In this document: one piece after another, positions 1 through 9,446 of the stretch
Numbering within the stretch: position 1 is the stretch's first letter
How the letters are laid out: each line of letters begins with the position of its first letter
Assembly: GCA_024196135.1 (NCBI GenBank)
Contig: JAMQCK010000251.1
Coordinates: 1-33,734, forward strand
Length of the DNA stretch: 33,734 nucleotides
Direction: 5' to 3'
DNA from: Pleurotus ostreatus/Saccharomyces cerevisiae fusant
Taxonomy: Eukaryota; Opisthokonta
Notes under the pieces: generated by a model
What the model was told of the DNA's origin: nothing
Databases searched by the model: none
The model's input: only the letters and a program-made list of their open reading frames with translations
Made by a program: the position numbers and the translations under genes

Positions 1-147
1 AATAGCATGTCCTCGGATGGTGCGGAGACGGACGTCCGCGAGGACAGGGAGCGCGACCCGCACAGGACCAAGAAGTTGAAGAAGTACAAGGAGGGCGCAG
101 AGAAGATGTTCTCTCTGTTCTCTTCTCCTCGCCAAGGCCCTCCTTGA
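1..147 (+). CDS. C-terminal end of an unidentified protein (5' truncated by the window edge)
   Basis: Frame 1 is open from the first base to a TGA at 145-147 and gives a 48-residue tail that is very polar and charged (many E, D, R and K, including a KKLKKYKEG stretch) and ends in SLFSSPRQGPP. The other two plus-strand frames also have long open stretches nearby, so the choice of frame rests on the charge pattern and the clean stop before AT-rich downstream sequence. I do not recognise the family. There is no domain in this fragment. The sequence after the stop is pyrimidine-rich, as expected for a fungal 3' UTR. Confidence 0.5.
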   Translation, partial: NSMSSDGAETDVREDRERDPHRTKKLKKYKEGAEKMFSLFSSPRQGPP

Positions 148-1286
148 TCTACTCATCCTCCCGTGCTGGTCGCGTCGTTCCGGACTCCTCGCTCTTCTGC
201 TCTATACCGCTTTCCATCCATCCATCTCCCGAATGCCTATCTATACCGTATGCATCTCATTTTCTCACCCTATGTTCCTGCGCGTCGCCGCAAACAGACG
301 ATCTACCTACTCGTTCTGTTCACGAACATACACACACTCCTTCTAACGTATTTCTCTGCGCCTGCCTGCATATGATACATACCACCATTGCATCGTGGCT
401 TACTCACGTTCATCCATAACGCTTACTAGGAATCTTGGTTGGTCTAGCTGCTGGGCTCTTATCTTACTTGTTTTCGTCTCGCTCGTTCGCATCCTTAGAC
501 TTGCTGGTAGGTGTAGAAGTAATACAAGAAGTCGAAGTGATATCGGACAGTGCAATGCTTTCAAGTCTAGTCCAATGAGCTTGACCATTGTATTGCTACT
601 AGAATGAAATCTGGGCGAGGAACTTCAACCGTGACATGTCACATGCGACAGTCTCGGGCCTTGCCGCAGCGGCTTGCTCTCAACCACGTCAATCCCGGAA
701 ACTTCTCCTCTTCGCCATAGCATCGCCGGAATCTGCGAGCCTCCCGCATCTGAGCTCATCCTGCAACAATGTATGGCAGGGCCATCCAAAGACCAGCCAC
801 TCGCGAACGGAGGAAGGATCTGTATGGTTACTTCCATTGCAAGGTGCATGCGAAGGAAGTCCGCAGGGGCCATCCTGTGAATAGCGATCATGTTTACGGT
901 CCAAGCACCTCGGTCCTGCCATCCTATCATTGAAGCACTTATAGGTAAGATTTACTATTCACGGTCTCAATGCCGGCCGCCCTTGTGCAAGATGCCCATC
1001 GCCTTATAAGCAGAATCGACAGAACGGAGATGCAGCGCTTACAAGTCTGCTCATCCTCCTTCCTCATGGGTCAATCCAATAGCGCTCCTCGACAGAGAGT
1101 CGACTCGACGAACTGTCTCGATCCGCGGGTCAGTGCGCAGATCATTCTGGCTTGACGTCCTCTGATCATTCGGGTAGGCAAGGGCGCCGAAGCGCGACGT
1201 AGCCAGATGGGATGAATTTTACCGAGCCACCTTGAAGCCATATCGTGATGAAGGTTGGCCCTTTGGACGATGGTCTTTATCCCTAG
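148..1286. other. Intergenic region upstream of the first F-box gene
   Basis: No convincing gene is visible. The first part (about 148-420) is C/T-rich with repeated short words and looks like a 3' UTR. An antisense frame of about 100 codons (930 down to 625) starts with ATG but has no recognisable motif and no splice partner. A palindromic TATA-like CTTATAAG lies at 1003-1010; the same octamer occurs upstream of partner gene P2 in the duplicated units. No tRNA or rRNA signature was seen. Confidence 0.5.
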
Positions 1287-1511
1287 CCTCAACTGACGAC
1301 CACTGGGCAGAGAATCGCGCTTTGACCGTAAATCGGACCTTGGACCAACCTCTTCCACGGGCGCAGCGACGCTATACACAGATCATTGAGAATGTGATGG
1401 GTAAGCAGGTCGTGTACCGTATCCCTGCATCGTTATCTCATACCTTTCAGTCTTCCCCGACGACGACTATTCGAAATGGAAAGGTGAAGTCGCGTCCATG
1501 CACGATACGTT

Positions 1512-2750
1512 ATGTCTGATAAAAATATAGTCGACGGCTGCAGGGATCCAGTCCGACCGTGTTATATCGCTCGTTTACCCACAGAGCTTCTCTGCGCCAT
1601 CTTTCTCCTTTGCGGCGACCCCAATCCCCTGATGGGAGTTCCTCTGGCCGACGTCACCGCGGAGCTCTATCCGGACGACATCCATTGCTACTCCAAGGTC
1701 GCCGTGACTCTAGGGCGCGTCTGTTCGAACTGGCTGGGCGTTACAAGAGGCCACCCTCTACTATGGACGATCGTAGACATAGCGCCGCCTGACACGAACT
1801 CTCTCGCCGTCCTGAAGTGCTGCCTCGAATACTCCGGGTCTCTTCCACTGTCATTGGAGTTGGACCTTTCCAATTACAGAGAGCACACCCAGGTCAACTC
1901 CGTCCTCAAGCGCCTGGTGCGGACTGTTGCAAGGAACGCGCATCGGTGGTCAAGCATCTCGATGATGCTCTACAGATATACCAAAATGCTGCATCGCTTG
2001 ATTGTCGCCCCTCACGGCGCCTTCACCTCTCTCGAGCGCGTGTCTATCGAGGCCTACCACGTCGGTCCCTGGCAAAGCAATCCGGTCCGTGGCTTATACG
2101 AGTCATTCTGCACGTCACCTCATTTGTGTGCTGTTCGTTGGTGGTCAGAACCTATCGCATTAGACGCCCCCCAACCCGCGATAGCGAACCTTACGCACGT
2201 CGGTCTCTTCCTGGACGACGGGACGGCAGAAATCCTTACGATCCTGAGACGCTGCAACCGGCTGCAGGTTTTGCAGTTTATATTCCATGATAGCTGTGAC
2301 CAGCCTCAGGGCTCCCTCGGGACTGTGCATTTGCCGCACTTGCAAACCCTGATGCTGAGGTCGATACACTACGACTTCACCTGGCTCTACAAGTGCCTCG
2401 TCGTACCTAGGCTGAGACGACTTGATGTAGCGCCCCGTTACCCTCAAGGCGAGGCCATCGAGCGCATGCTGACCCAATCCCGCGCCTCATTGTGCATGCT
2501 CAATTGGGGTTTTCCAAGGTATTGGCATCTCGATGATCTTGTCGGGCTTCTGCACAGCGAGCCTTTGAAATCGCTCCGCGTACTGCGCTACCTAGCGCGT
2601 CCGCATTGTCGAAAGGCGGAGACCTTTTCAGAGGTGGCAAGACTCGTTCCTTCGCATGTGGAGACGTATACCGCGTCCTATCCCGAGGCCGAGAGCGCCT
2701 TTCGCCGGATGTGCTACTTAGGTACTTATATGATGATTTTCTGGGCGTAA
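1512..2750 (+). CDS. F-box protein F1 (tandem family, copy 1)
   Basis: The ORF from ATG 1512 encodes 412 residues. An F-box-like domain is at about residues 20-60 (IARLPTELLCAIFLLCGD, matching the LPxELLxxIF core), followed by an ordered alpha/beta region with leucine-rich-repeat-like stretches (PHLQTLMLRSIHY, RLRRLDVAP). F-box proteins usually carry substrates to SCF ubiquitin ligases through Skp1; that role is inferred. Paralogues F2 and F3 have small 5' exons joined in phase 1, and F1 has matching signals: a possible exon 1287-1400, intron 1401-1450, exon 1451-1483, intron 1484-1530, then 1531-2750, all in frame, with an ATG at 1397. The ATG at 1512 would lie inside that second intron, so the true N-terminus is open. 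The stop codon directly abuts a MITE. Confidence 0.82.
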   Translation: MSDKNIVDGCRDPVRPCYIARLPTELLCAIFLLCGDPNPLMGVPLADVTAELYPDDIHCYSKVAVTLGRVCSNWLGVTRGHPLLWTIVDIAPPDTNSLAVLKCCLEYSGSLPLSLELDLSNYREHTQVNSVLKRLVRTVARNAHRWSSISMMLYRYTKMLHRLIVAPHGAFTSLERVSIEAYHVGPWQSNPVRGLYESFCTSPHLCAVRWWSEPIALDAPQPAIANLTHVGLFLDDGTAEILTILRRCNRLQVLQFIFHDSCDQPQGSLGTVHLPHLQTLMLRSIHYDFTWLYKCLVVPRLRRLDVAPRYPQGEAIERMLTQSRASLCMLNWGFPRYWHLDDLVGLLHSEPLKSLRVLRYLARPHCRKAETFSEVARLVPSHVETYTASYPEAESAFRRMCYLGTYMMIFWA

Positions 2751-2752
2751 TA

Positions 2753-3101
2753 CTGTAGACTTTCGACCGTAGATTCACTGCATGTTACGCGTTACGCAGT
2801 GAAGCTCCTTCAGTGATCATTCACGGCCCGAAGAGGGCCGTTATGAATGATGTTCTACAGCGATTCTGGGGCTTGTATGCCCTTGAAGCAGGCTTCTACA
2901 CCTCGTAAAGGGCGTGAAAGATCCATATGCCGCGAAAAGGAGAGAATTTGGGGCTCGCGGAGAGATTTTCGGGAAAATCCGCCAAAAATCGAATATTTTG
3001 GCGGACTTCCAAGAGCCTCGTTACGCGTCACTCTTCACAAATAGGTTCACTTCACGACCCCGCGTTACGCGTTATGTGAACCTACGGTCGAAAGTCTACA
3101 G
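2753..3101. mobile_element. MITE with 28-bp terminal inverted repeats and TA target duplication
   Basis: The left end CTGTAGACTTTCGACCGTAG is repeated in inverse orientation at the right end (3077-3101), with one mismatch over about 26 bp inside the element. Both ends are flanked by TA (2751-2752 and 3102-3103), giving 28 bp of inverted repeat when the TA is counted. Size (349 bp), lack of coding capacity and TA flanks fit a miniature inverted-repeat element moved by a Tc1/mariner-type transposase. Subterminal sequence has repeated TTACGCG words at both ends and a small inner palindrome around 2827-2841. It sits just after the F1 stop, in the F1-P1 gap; the F2-P2 gap is only 41 nt, so this insertion explains most of the extra length. 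Confidence 0.88.
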
Positions 3102-3207
3102 TAGTGGCTTGTACACGCTCATTTGACAACGAGCAACGTACGTTCGAGACTCGATAGAAACGGTGGAGGAATTTCTATACTGGTACGTAGGGCGCAACAC
3201 CATACTC

Positions 3208-4615
3208 CTAAATGTCGTCAACTGTGCGAAGAAGCCAGGGATTTTGTGGACCTTCAAAGACGCGTTGTATCTCCGCAAGCCGAGGACATGCACGAGACAC
3301 CGTCAAGCGGACATCTACGTCGCGGGCGATGCGGCGAAGTAATTCAGCATCAAAATAGTCCCCTTCAAGATGCATGACTGAAGGGAAGCGCGTGAGGCCG
3401 CGAAGCTCTTCTTGGATTGAGCCTCGCAAGCCACGGGAGTTGGCGTTACTGCGAACATAGAGGATGTCCAATGCACTGCAATGCTCCAGGAGCCACGCGA
3501 GGTCCACGGTTATGATGTTGAACGCGATCTCGAGTTGCCGAAGCTGCACGAGGGGGAAGATACCAAGGCGGCGCACACTCGTCTTTCCTTCGAGCCTCAG
3601 TCGATGCAGTTTGCAGAACGATTCCCGGACGACGAGCTCGTAGCGAATGGAAGGGTCGTAAACCGAAAGTTCGTCGGGGCATTGATAATTTACGTGCACC
3701 GATAGGACCAAGCGCAGCCAGTGGGTCATATGCTGAAGGACGATGGCGAGAGCATCCTCGCCCATGAATTGACCTCCGCGCACTTTTGCATGCTCGAGTG
3801 AGACGTAGAGCTGCGTCAGGGTGTGATAGCTTGGTGCAGTGCCGCGCATGAGACAGTTGGACATCGCGTCTGCGAATGGTACTGCGTCGGCGCTGCGCTT
3901 TGGTCCGACGTGAACATGCAGCCTGAGGCCAGGGAAGGGACCCTCAGAGATGGTGATTTCGTCGGTCAAGATGAAGGTGTGTGAGGGATCACACGGAGCG
4001 TGCGTGTTATCGAGGAGACTGTCGATGTTGCCATCCAGGCCGCACATGTCTGCGGCCTCAGAGCGCTCATCCGCCCTTGGAAAGGGGATGATCGAGTGCA
4101 CCGCAGCGTTGCAAGAAGGGCGCGGAGAAGAAGCAGCGTCCGAAGCGGCCAGGGATAGCGCTGCATGGACCTCTTGCGCCCAAGCCTCTACAGGGTGCAC
4201 GGGGGATGGTGGTACACTCGGAATGCCGGGGTCGACTGGGGAAGGCAGGGACGAATGGTGAGGATCCGTCACTGGGGACGTGGGAGGGTCACGGCGACTC
4301 AATAGCCTAAATGGGAGACGCGAGACGTATGTGTAGAGCCTACGGATTGGGCCAGGACGCCTGGAGAAGACGCTCATTGGGCTGCCTTCCGGTATAACGG
4401 TGCCGTAATCCGTGGTTCTTGATGATTGAGTGGACTGCGACACGGGCTTGGTGGACGGCCGCGTGCTTTCATCTAGTAAGTCGCAGACTTGGTCAGTAGG
4501 CCGTAGTGCGAGGACAAGACAGTCTAATTACCAGAGCAACTGGAAGATCGACGGGAGGTTGAAGTCGTGCCAGACGGCGTCGTGGACCGTTCGTTTGATA
4601 GTGAAGATGATGACA
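3208..4615 (-). CDS. Partner protein P1, unknown function (start exon lost or unresolved)
   Basis: The main exon 4472-3208 is joined in phase 1 to an 84-nt exon 4615-4532 (intron 4473-4531), the same layout as paralogue P2. The protein has a disordered Pro/Ser-rich N-terminal third, then a conserved region starting near FILTDEITISEGPFPGLRLH and ending with LRR-like repeats (PLVQLRQLEIAFNI, HCSALDILYV). I do not recognise a named family. At the place of the first exon in P2 and P3 (31 nt with ATG), P1 has 4666-4696 with a good splice donor but no ATG and with in-frame stops. The first usable ATG in the main frame is at 4377, which would give 389 residues without the disordered N-terminus. It may therefore be expressed from a new start or be decaying. 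Confidence 0.62.
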
Positions 4616-4696
4616 CTGTGAAATGTTCAGCCGGGTGGAAGATATGTAGGCTGCTCTCAACATACTGATCGTCCGCTATTCAATGCGGGATCACCA

Positions 4697-5360
4697 CGAT
4701 GGAAGTCGTGAGGATATTCGTGAGGTCGTAGAAGAAGGTGAAGTCGTCTCGGTCGTAAAATTTATCAACCGTCGGGGTGGCTTTCGCGATCAGCTCAGCG
4801 CTTGAAAGGTTCTATACTCGAATTGCAGGGTGACAGTTCGCTGAAAGGGAACAATGGACAGTGAATGGTCGAAGGCGAGGAGCCCCTTATCCGGGCAGAT
4901 CTTATCAGTTTCGCCACACTTCTCTGACTTGCTTTGTCCTTTACGTCTACTCCGGCGAGCGCTCGGCTGCGAGAGCGCCCAAAATTGGGGTAAGGGCTTG
5001 AGCATAGTAGTGTGGTGCTTCGGAAAGGTCATGTTGCGCGCGGCACTGATTATCTGGAAGGTATCGATGGTGACGGTCCGAAACAAGAACAATGGCGCTG
5101 CGAATGCGTGACACCACGAGGCATGACACTGTCACAGTTTAACTCCTTCAGGCAATAATTTCCTTCTACGGCTTCAATGGCTACCATCATGACATGGGAA
5201 GAAGTACCAGCTCGAAGCGCCGTCCAGCCTTTCAATTCCTTGCCTCTCCTCCCATCCAGCGCAAGTTCGCGACCTACTCGCGAAAGCGAACCTGAAAAGT
5301 CTTGCCGTTCGACGTTTGAGATACACCCATCCAACCGCTGGCGGATAGGCCTGCCTCAAG
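4697..5360. promoter_or_regulatory. Shared intergenic promoter region between P1 (-) and F2 (+)
   Basis: The 5' ends of P1 and F2 face each other here. A TATA-like TATAGA on the minus strand near 4810 lies at the position of the TATAAG box of P2 and P3. Blocks around 5090-5126 and the last 80 bp before the F2 ATG are recognisably similar to 9198-9230 and 9370-9446 upstream of F3. No separate gene is supported. Confidence 0.5.
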
Positions 5361-6936
5361 ATGAGGGCATGGATGTATAGGAAGGTATCACATGAGCTGA
5401 AGGGCGTCGGTTCCGGTGAGCTATCCGTACATGCGCCTGGCCATATTCTGACAAATCTCATGAGCGGGCGGTGCCGGCCGTTCAGCTCTCCCTCTGAGCC
5501 CTGTCCTTCCCCCTACTCAATACTCTCCTGATCTCCCCAGCGCATTGCACGCAGGTGAGTGCCAATTACATGATCCCCATACTCAGAACATTGAGATAGA
5601 CGATCCTCAGACGCGGGCGAGGATCTCCAACCCCTTGTCGGCCAGGAGCCGGATCCCACATCGCGCCTAGGTAGCTTCCATACCATATGGCTGCGTCGTG
5701 TCGCTGACGGACTTGACAGAGGATACAACGCCCTCCACCTCCAACAAGACGAAGCAGCCACCGTGTCATATAGATCGTCTCCCGACCGAGCTCCTATGCC
5801 GCATCTTCATGTTGTGCGGCGACCAGTACACAAGATTCGGATATCCGGGGGATGTCTTCATGCACATCGAGGATTCTTATCGGACTCGTGTCTTCCATGG
5901 CCAGGCCATCGTCACTATTGGGCGCGTCTGCTCGCGCTGGCTCACGGTCAGTCGAGGGTGTCCCCTTCTCTGGACCACGGTCGAGCTCGGATTGCCGAAA
6001 TCCTTCGACATAGTCGTATTGCGCCTCTGCCTGAGGTACTCGGCCAGTCTTCCGCTCACTCTACGACTCCACGAGCACCTCACCTGGCACGAGGGTCTGG
6101 ATCTGTCCAAGCCTTCCTATCAGGCATCTTTTCGGCGCTTCCTCTCCATTGTCGCTGAAAATGCTGCGAGGTGGGAAGAGCTCTCCATCAACGTCGACGA
6201 CAAGGCAGACATACTGTCGATTCTCCTTGAGACCCCACCCGGCGCCTATTCCTCGCTCAGATGTGTGTCGGTGTATAACGAAGCAAGGGAACGCGCATCG
6301 ACTTTGCGCGCGTTGTATCGCCGATTTTACGCCTCTGAGAACCTGCGCAGCATCGCCTTCTGGGACTCCCTAGAGGCTCCACACCTGACACTCCACGACG
6401 CTCCTCTACACCGCCTCACTCGAATGAGTGTCCAGTATATGAGGGATCCTCAGGCGGTCTTCACACTTCTATATGCGTGCCCCCAGCTTGAAGTTCTCGA
6501 TATCAATGCTCAGCTGCCCACTTGCAGGCGAGAAGGGATCTATGATCTCAGTCGACAGCTTCACTTACCGCGTCTGAAGATCATATCCCTATCAGGACGC
6601 CTCGACTGGACGCGATTTCTCACCCAACTACATGTTCCCAATCTAAATCGGTTGGATGTGCGTTGGGATATGAGCGCGGCCGTTGTGGGCATGGTGGAGA
6701 GATCTGGTGCACGAATCAGGATGTTCACCGTCTTTGAGGCATCGTTCGACCATCGCAAAGTAACAGTACCTCTACTTCAGAGTCGGGCTATGGAGAAGTT
6801 GCAGATTATGCGTTATGACCCAGGTATCGAGGACCCCTTCGATTTGGCACCCTTCTTACCTCCAAGTGTCGTACTTTTGACGCACGATTACGAAGAGGCA
6901 GAGAGCGCTTATCGATCCAGTAGCGTATTGTCTTGA
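5361..6936 (+). CDS. F-box protein F2 (tandem family, copy 2)
   Basis: Four exons, 5361-5415, 5486-5554, 5611-5670 and 5720-6936, join in frame (all introns phase 1, lengths 70, 56 and 49 nt) to give about 466 residues. The start ATG 5361 opens MRAWMYRKVSHELKG, matched by MRAWMHSKLAHKMKG in F3, and both first exons are 55 nt, which strongly supports this start. The long last exon alone has no usable ATG before the F-box. The F-box core IDRLPTELLCRIFMLCGD is near residues 83-100. The C-terminal half carries LRR-like repeats such as PLHRLTRMSVQYM and CPQLEVLDINAQL. Predicted role is a substrate receptor of an SCF ubiquitin ligase, inferred from the F-box only. The stop is 41 nt from the P2 stop. 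Confidence 0.87.
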
Positions 6937-6977
6937 CCATATTATTACTTTGTACTATGATACATACTTCAAACCGG

Positions 6978-8786
6978 TCAGCGACTGGGATCTGCGTCGC
7001 TCAGCATGTCTATACGCAAGGGAGATATGGTGTATTCCCGAGAGTCGAGGAACCGACTGATGTCTTCGAGATGGGGGGATGCCGGAGAGTGTGTCAGGCG
7101 GAGATCAACGTAGGCAGGGACAACACGCAAAAGATCCAGGCCGAAATGGTCTCCATTCAATTGCAGAACCATTGGGTGAGCGGGGTCCTCGCCGGTCTGA
7201 ACGTAATTTTCGACAGGACATGAATTAGATGCCGTTTGAGTCGAAATCACGACCAGTACATCCAGCACCGGGCAGGAGTGCATGATTGTCATGACATCCT
7301 CCTCAGATATATTCATCACGATCTCAACGTGACGAAGCCGCCGAAGAGGAAAAAGAGCCACGCGAGAAGATACTGTCTGGCCTTCGATCCTCAGGCGATG
7401 CAAGCCACTGAAGGCGGAATGAATCATCGCCTTCGCGAGCCGCGTGGTCTGGGGCGCTAATCCGCGATCTGTAGTCGCGTAAGCGACATGTACTGAAAGT
7501 ACACATCGGAGATGTTCCCGGGCTTCCTTGAAGATCGTAACAAGGGCATCTTGCTTGTCGTGGGTGCCACCTTGCACAAGGGGCTGATGCAAGAGTACGT
7601 GCAACTGCGTCAGAGCGTGGCCGCTCTCCTTGAGACAAGAGATGACACGCGGAAGCGCGTAACTGAACGGGATGGCCCGGGAAGGGTCGTCAAGAGCTTC
7701 CCGCTCACCGACTTGAACGACCAGTCTGACGCCTGAAAAGGCTTCATTGGCGACATTGATCCGGTAGACAAAGACGTAGGTGACGTTGTTCGCAGCAAGC
7801 AAAGCGGAATGGTCGAGTTCGTCGTCGGAAGCCGAGGGTGAGTCTTGCATGGATCCGCCGCTTAAAGAGGCGTCGTCGCGATCGTCTGAGAAGGATTGCC
7901 TAGGCGTATAGAAGGACTCGGACGAGTCTTCATCTTCGTCTCCCGAGTTGCGAGGCGCGGCTGGAGAAGCCTCCGCGTGAGCTTGGCCCAGTACTGCTGG
8001 GGCGGAGACGCGCGACCCGCGCACGTTGTTCCCCGAGGAACCAAAAGCGGCTACAGACGCGGGCGCAGCCAAAGCCGCAATCGCATCGCCGCTCGAACGG
8101 CTCGCAAAGCTGCCGCGCCTGGCGCGAAGTGACGAGCGTATTGTCTCCGCCAGAGATCCCTCCCTTGAAGGGAGACGACTCTCCCAAAATTGCCGGGCAA
8201 GGTCCGGCCACATATTCCCGAGGCGTTCGAACGTCCAAATCGGTGACCCTGGCCGCGGTGGAAGTGGAGCTATTGGCATACCCTGCAGGACGCACAAAGA
8301 AGCCAGCTGATCAGAGTTGCGCGCAAGGCTACGCAAGTCGTCGGCCTGCTCGCGCTGGATTTGCACCAGCGCGCGGAGCTCGCGAGCAGACCTGCCTTGC
8401 CGGCGCGGATGAAAGAGCCGCGATAGACGAGAGGGAAAGGCGTGAATGGTGCGGTGATAGCCCCGCTGACCAGTAGCGCGGGCAGAGTTGGTCGAAGGCG
8501 TGGGAGCCTGGTCATCGTCCGGACCAACCGTCGTCGTGCCATGAGCGCAAGTCTCTGCACAAACATTCGCGGCGCGTCAGAAATGCGCCGCAATCAAGGT
8601 CAGGGTGACCTTATTACACATACCTTGAGCTACTCCATGAGACCCCCTCGCATTCCGATGGTCATCCGTGTCCGCGCGATTACTGCGTGGGAAGAGCACT
8701 GAAGACGGCGTATTCAGAAACTGCTTGCCATACCGAATGGAAGGAAGAAGCTCACTAGCAGTCGTTCGTCTCATGAGTCGATTCAT
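6978..8786 (-). CDS. Partner protein P2, unknown function, apparently intact
   Basis: Three exons, 8786-8756, 8698-8624 and 8554-6978, join in phase 1 and give about 560 residues. The start MNRLMRRTTA is matched by MPRIMRRATA in P3, with equal exon 1 (31 nt) and exon 2 (75 nt) lengths. The first half is low-complexity (Ser, Ala, Asp and Arg rich, with an acidic NSGDEDEDSSESFY stretch). The conserved half begins near YVFVYRINVANEAFSGVRL and includes an LRR-like segment PLRRLRHVEIVMNI ... CPVLDVLVV and a final LQLNGDHFGLDLLRVVP block. No signal peptide or catalytic motif is visible. It is convergent with F2 and divergent from F3, and always duplicated with an F-box gene, so a joint function is plausible but unproven. 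Confidence 0.8.
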
Positions 8787-9446
8787 CGTGCTAAGCGTGA
8801 AGGATATCGTCCAGCGATATCGTGAAGTCGTGCGGGCGTGTGAGATACGGATTCGTAAAAGTCGTCAGATGCTGCAGTTCCATCCCAAAGAGCGAGGCTT
8901 ATAAGTCCCACGCAGTAGGGCTCGAAGTATGGCCGAGAACAATGAAAAGTGCAAAACAATAGCGTGAAGCGCCTCAATAAAGGATGGAAAGTCAGTCGTA
9001 TTATTCCGTCCGGAGAACAATAGACGGGCTCGTAATTTCATTGTTTTCTTCGCGCCCGGGTCGTCTTCCGAGGTCGGTGGTGTTGCCGGAGAGACAAAAG
9101 AGTCCGAAGTGCATGACGTATGGTCCGCCGAAGCGGGGACGCAGGACGCGGCGTCCGGTGGTGATGGTCGGAGGCAAGAGTGATGATGGAGGCTGTGACA
9201 AGAACCATGAATGTGAGACCACGAGGCTCGCAGATCAGCTCCTTCTGGCCATAATTACCATCTACGGGTTGAATGGCTACCGTCACCCCAAGCAAGGAAG
9301 TAGCTCTCGGAAAGATATGAGGTGCTCGCATCTCACCTCTCCCTCTCATCAAGAGCGACTCCAACTAGGTCCTACCATTCTGAGTCCGAACCTTCACTTG
9401 AAAAGCCGTCGCGCAACATCCAAGTCCAGATCTTGCCGAGCCTAAG
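8787..9446. promoter_or_regulatory. Shared intergenic promoter region between P2 (-) and F3 (+)
   Basis: About 660 bp separate the two divergent start codons. Similar stretches occur at 13226-13550 and, more weakly, at 4800-5360, so the promoter was copied together with the genes. A duplicated word (GATATCG...CAGCGATATCG) lies near 8803-8822 and at 13121-13141 in the P2 and P3 leaders. No gene is supported inside it. Confidence 0.55.
8898..8905 (-). promoter_or_regulatory. TATA box (CTTATAAG) of P2
   Basis: The octamer CTTATAAG lies 112 bp upstream of the P2 start codon. The matching site for P3 (TTATAAG at 13218-13224) is 131 bp upstream of its start, with similar flanks (GAGG before and CC after on the plus strand). 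The word is palindromic, so it could also serve the opposite direction. Confidence 0.55.

Noticed and set aside
625..930. Antisense ORF of about 100 codons starting with ATG
   Set aside because: No recognisable motif, no paralogue in the other duplicated units, and no splice partner.
4430..5111. Small plus-strand ORFs between P1 and F2
   Set aside because: They lie over the P1 upstream exons and promoter, have no ATG in most cases and no counterpart between P2 and F3.
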